In this document: piece after piece, positions 62,059-64,000 of the stretch | Numbering within the stretch: position 1 is the stretch's first letter | Layout of the letters: each line of letters opens with the position of its first letter | Assembly: GCF_030160115.1 (NCBI RefSeq) | Contig: NZ_BSNS01000011.1 | Coordinates: 62,001 to 126,000, forward strand | Source of the DNA: Devosia nitrariae | GTDB taxonomy: Bacteria; Pseudomonadota; Alphaproteobacteria; Rhizobiales; Devosiaceae | Length of the DNA: 64,000 bases | Reading direction: 5' to 3' | Notes under the pieces: model-generated | The model's input: the letters and a program-made list of their open reading frames with translations, nothing else | What the model was told of the DNA's origin: nothing | The model's database searches: none | Program-made: the position numbers and the translations under genes

Positions 62059-62142
62059 ATGACGGCCCTGATGATCATTGCGGTCACTATCGTGCTCGGC
62101 GTGTTGACCGTGGTGCATAGACCGCCCCCACTGACCAAATGA
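62059..62142 (+). CDS. 27-residue membrane microprotein
   Basis: This short open frame has an excellent ribosome-binding site (GAGGAGGT at 62043-62050, eight bases before ATG). It encodes a single hydrophobic helix (LMIIAVTIVLGVLTVV) with a Pro/Lys tail (HRPPPLTK). Small single-helix proteins often modulate a larger membrane complex. No obvious partner is adjacent. The stop is three bases from the hairpin at 62146. Confidence 0.55.
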   Translation: MTALMIIAVTIVLGVLTVVHRPPPLTK

Positions 62143-62145
62143 AAA

Positions 62146-62167
62146 GGCCGGCTCAGATGAGCCGGCC
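62146..62167 (-). terminator. Terminator of bioY
   Basis: A perfect nine-base stem GGCCGGCTC/GAGCCGGCC with four-base loop is followed, on the minus strand, by TTTTC. It lies 35 bases after the bioY stop. It may also end transcription from the microprotein gene on the plus strand. Confidence 0.75.
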
Positions 62168-62201
62168 CAGAAGATTTTGAGCACTTTTCCGACAGGTTCC
62201 G

Positions 62202-62816
62202 TCAGGCCTTGCGCTTGACGATTTGCCATGCGCCGGTGACGGTGAGTGCCGCGAGCGCCATCTTGAGGATGTCCCAGACGATGAAGGGCTGCACGGCCTT
62301 CTCGAAGGCCGAAACCAGCACGTTCGACTGGTCGATCCATCCGGCTTGGCCCGAAAGGGTCAGGAGCCAGAGGAATCCGGCAACGAACACCACCGCGTCG
62401 GCCAGCAGCATTGCACCGAAAAGCGCCAGCGGCCGGTTGGCGGCGCCCAGGTCCGCCGCGCGCCCGACGATATAGGCCATGGGAAGGTAAGCCAGCAGGA
62501 AGCCGCCGGTCGGGCCCATGAGATAGGCAATGCCGCCGCCGGCGGCAAAGACCGGTAGGCCCGCCGCGCCTTGGAGGAGGTAGGCGGCGACAGTCGCAAC
62601 ACCGATGCGCCAGCCAAAGGCAGCAGCAAGCGCGGCAACCGCAAAAGTCTGCAGGGTCACCGGCACCGGCCAGACCGGCACGTTGATCTTGGCCGAGAGC
62701 GTCAGGAGCAGGGTGCCCAAAACGACGATCGCGAGATTGGTGGCGAGCCGGGCGGTGTCGCCCTTGGGTTGCAGCGCGCCGAGCAGCGTATTCGGCGTGG
62801 TCAAAGTCACGGCCAT
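62202..62816 (-). CDS. bioY: Biotin transporter BioY
   Basis: BioY is the substrate-binding membrane component of energy-coupling-factor biotin importers. This 204-residue protein has about six helices and the family core AKINVPVWPVPVTLQTFAVA, LQGAAGLPVFAAGGG, YLMGPTGGFLLAYLPMAYIV and the C-terminal IVWDILKMALAA. No bioM or bioN genes are near, so it may act alone (some solitary BioY proteins transport biotin) or share a module elsewhere. It is 64 bases from the divergent MBL gene. Confidence 0.95.
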   Translation of the reverse strand: MAVTLTTPNTLLGALQPKGDTARLATNLAIVVLGTLLLTLSAKINVPVWPVPVTLQTFAVAALAAAFGWRIGVATVAAYLLQGAAGLPVFAAGGGIAYLMGPTGGFLLAYLPMAYIVGRAADLGAANRPLALFGAMLLADAVVFVAGFLWLLTLSGQAGWIDQSNVLVSAFEKAVQPFIVWDILKMALAALTVTGAWQIVKRKA

Positions 62817-62880
62817 TTCGTACCTTCCATCCCTGGAACCATAGATGTGATTTTCTTAGTCCCTCGGTCTGCCCCACGCA

Positions 62881-63798
62881 ATGGCTCAACCTGCGCCCCA
62901 GCTTGTCTTCGATAAAGGTTTCGATCCGCAGACCGGGACGCCGGTTGCGGCCGCACCGGGCGTGACGCGGGTGACCGCACCCAATGCCGGGCCTTATACC
63001 TTCACCGGCACCAACAGCTTCCTCATCGGAAACGAACGTCTCTTTCTCCTCGATCCCGGGCCCGACGACGCGCGCCATGCCGAGGCCTTGCTCGCCGCGA
63101 TCGGCGCCCGACCGGTCGAGGCGATTCTTTTGACCCACACCCACAGGGACCACAGCTCACTGGCAGCGTCCATGGCCCAACGGCTGCGCGCCCCGCTCTG
63201 GTTCGGCGGCCCGCACCGGCTCTCCCGGCCGGCCCGCAGGGGCGAGATCAATGCGGTCGATTCAGCGAGCGACTGGGCGCTGAAGCCCGACCAGACCCTC
63301 GTCGACGGCAAGCGCCTGGCGATCGATGGAATAGAGCTCAAGGTCATCGCAACCCCCGGGCACTGCGCCAATCATCTGGCGTTCGGGCTCGTCGGAACCG
63401 ATGTGCTCTTCAGCGGCGACCACGTCATGGGCTGGAATTCGACGCTGGTCTCGGTGCCGGACGGCTCGATGAGCGACTATCTCGCCTCGCTCGACAGGGT
63501 GCTCGCAGCGCCCTATCGCCTGTACCTCCCTGCCCACGGCGGGCCGATCGCCGATGGACTTGCCTATGCCCGCGCGCTCAAGGCCCATCGTTACGCCCGC
63601 AATGGCCAGATCCTCGAGGCCGTGCGCGCCGGCGCGCACTCGATCGGCGCGATTACCCGCAAGGTCTATCCGGGCCTCGCGCTGAAGCTGCTGCCGGCAG
63701 CACGGATGACCGTCGGCGCCCATGTGGAGCATCTCGAGGAGCGGGGGATGTTGCGGGTTTCGCGGGGGCTTTGGGGGAGGAGGGTGGAGAGCGTGTAG
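62881..63798 (+). CDS. MBL-fold metallohydrolase (LACTB2-like)
   Basis: This is a 305-residue metallo-beta-lactamase-fold protein. The zinc motif THTHRDHSSL (H-x-H-x-D-H) is at about residues 85-92, the next ligand His is in TPGHCANHL, and the bridging Asp is in LFSGDHVMGW. A C-terminal winged-helix-like region (RKVYPGLALKLLPAARMTVG) is typical of LACTB2-type proteins, which can act as endoribonucleases or hydrolases. The substrate is unknown. Confidence 0.9.
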   Translation: MAQPAPQLVFDKGFDPQTGTPVAAAPGVTRVTAPNAGPYTFTGTNSFLIGNERLFLLDPGPDDARHAEALLAAIGARPVEAILLTHTHRDHSSLAASMAQRLRAPLWFGGPHRLSRPARRGEINAVDSASDWALKPDQTLVDGKRLAIDGIELKVIATPGHCANHLAFGLVGTDVLFSGDHVMGWNSTLVSVPDGSMSDYLASLDRVLAAPYRLYLPAHGGPIADGLAYARALKAHRYARNGQILEAVRAGAHSIGAITRKVYPGLALKLLPAARMTVGAHVEHLEERGMLRVSRGLWGRRVESV

Positions 63799-63844
63799 TG
63801 GGAGAGGGCGAAAGAGCCGCTGGTTCCGCGCTCAGTGGATAGCG

Positions 63845-63962
63845 CCCCTCACCCTGTCCCTCTCCCCGGAGGGGCGAGGGGACCCTGTGGATACGTACAA
63901 TCAAAGCACGAGCACCTCGCCCCTACGGGGAGAGGTCGACGGCGAAGCCGGCGGGTGAGGGG
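63845..63962. repeat. Dispersed CTCTCCCC/GGTGAGGG palindromic repeat pair
   Basis: The halves CCCCTCACCCTGTCCCTCTC...GGAGGGGCGAGGGG and CTCGCCCCTACGGGGAGAGG...GCGGGTGAGGGGG are inverted copies separated by a short AT-richer stretch. It belongs to the same family as the repeat at 23221. The last 38 bases of the window after it show no recognisable feature. Confidence 0.8.
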
Positions 63963-64000
63963 GCCTTCACGATGCCCCCGCAGATCCTCAACCGGCTGCT

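Noticed and set aside
62817..62880. Possible BioR box between bioY and the MBL gene
   Set aside because: Only CCATAGATG is seen. It does not match the TTATMTATAA palindrome, and both half-sites are imperfect.

Overview
The window is high-GC, densely coded chromosomal DNA that reads as an alphaproteobacterium of the order Hyphomicrobiales (Rhizobiales), perhaps Devosia-like. The order is supported by ppdK next to a SleB cell-wall hydrolase, tlyA/xseB/histone-deacetylase neighbours, a TIGR02301-type protein, fdxA, and an exact CtrA-type box. The genus is a guess made without database searches.

Left part (1-23,400): mostly housekeeping genes. These include the 3' part of ppdK, a SleB hydrolase, ygfZ, a dihydroorotase-family enzyme, NUDIX and SRAP proteins, hemerythrin, an FAD-linked dehydrogenase, fabI, a histidine phosphatase, aroC, tlyA, SCO, xseB, a histone-deacetylase-like hydrolase, a Sua5/TsaC protein, a DnaJ-like co-chaperone, pdxH and an M24 peptidase. 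An 859-bp IS5-family element sits exactly at the aroC stop codon. A DUF1772-like membrane gene at 9747-10237 is frameshifted in a G5 tract.

Middle (23,400-40,000): a peptide-type ABC importer is arranged divergently, with an XRE-cupin regulator and binding protein to the left and two permeases, two ATPases and a GAF protein to the right. Then come a flavin reductase with ferredoxin, sodB divergent from a SufR-like Fe-S regulator, an unusual HAD fusion protein, and a MacAB-like efflux operon with its own two-component system. The efflux operon opens with a small secreted protein carrying two CMRE-x-G / FPDP repeats. The same GTTAG-N6-GTTAG direct repeat lies upstream of the efflux operon and upstream of the regulator genes, so it is a candidate response-regulator site.

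Right part (40,000-59,400): a surface-polysaccharide locus. Two near-duplicate phosphomannomutases flank a serralysin-like RTX metalloprotease. Further right are a polyprenyl-phosphate sugar transferase, four glycosyltransferases, GDP-fucose synthesis (manC, gmd, fcl), a sulfotransferase-like protein, a pyruvyltransferase-like protein and a Wzm/Wzt-type ABC exporter. Together they suggest a fucose-containing polysaccharide, possibly sulfated and pyruvylated, exported by the ABC pathway.

End (59,400-64,000): a two-gene module (110-aa basic protein plus AbiEii-like nucleotidyltransferase) that could be a toxin-antitoxin or defence system, then tRNA-Gln and tRNA-Pro, a 27-codon membrane microprotein, bioY and an MBL-fold hydrolase. 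Two families of dispersed palindromic repeats punctuate the intergenic spaces. There is no CRISPR array, rRNA or prophage.
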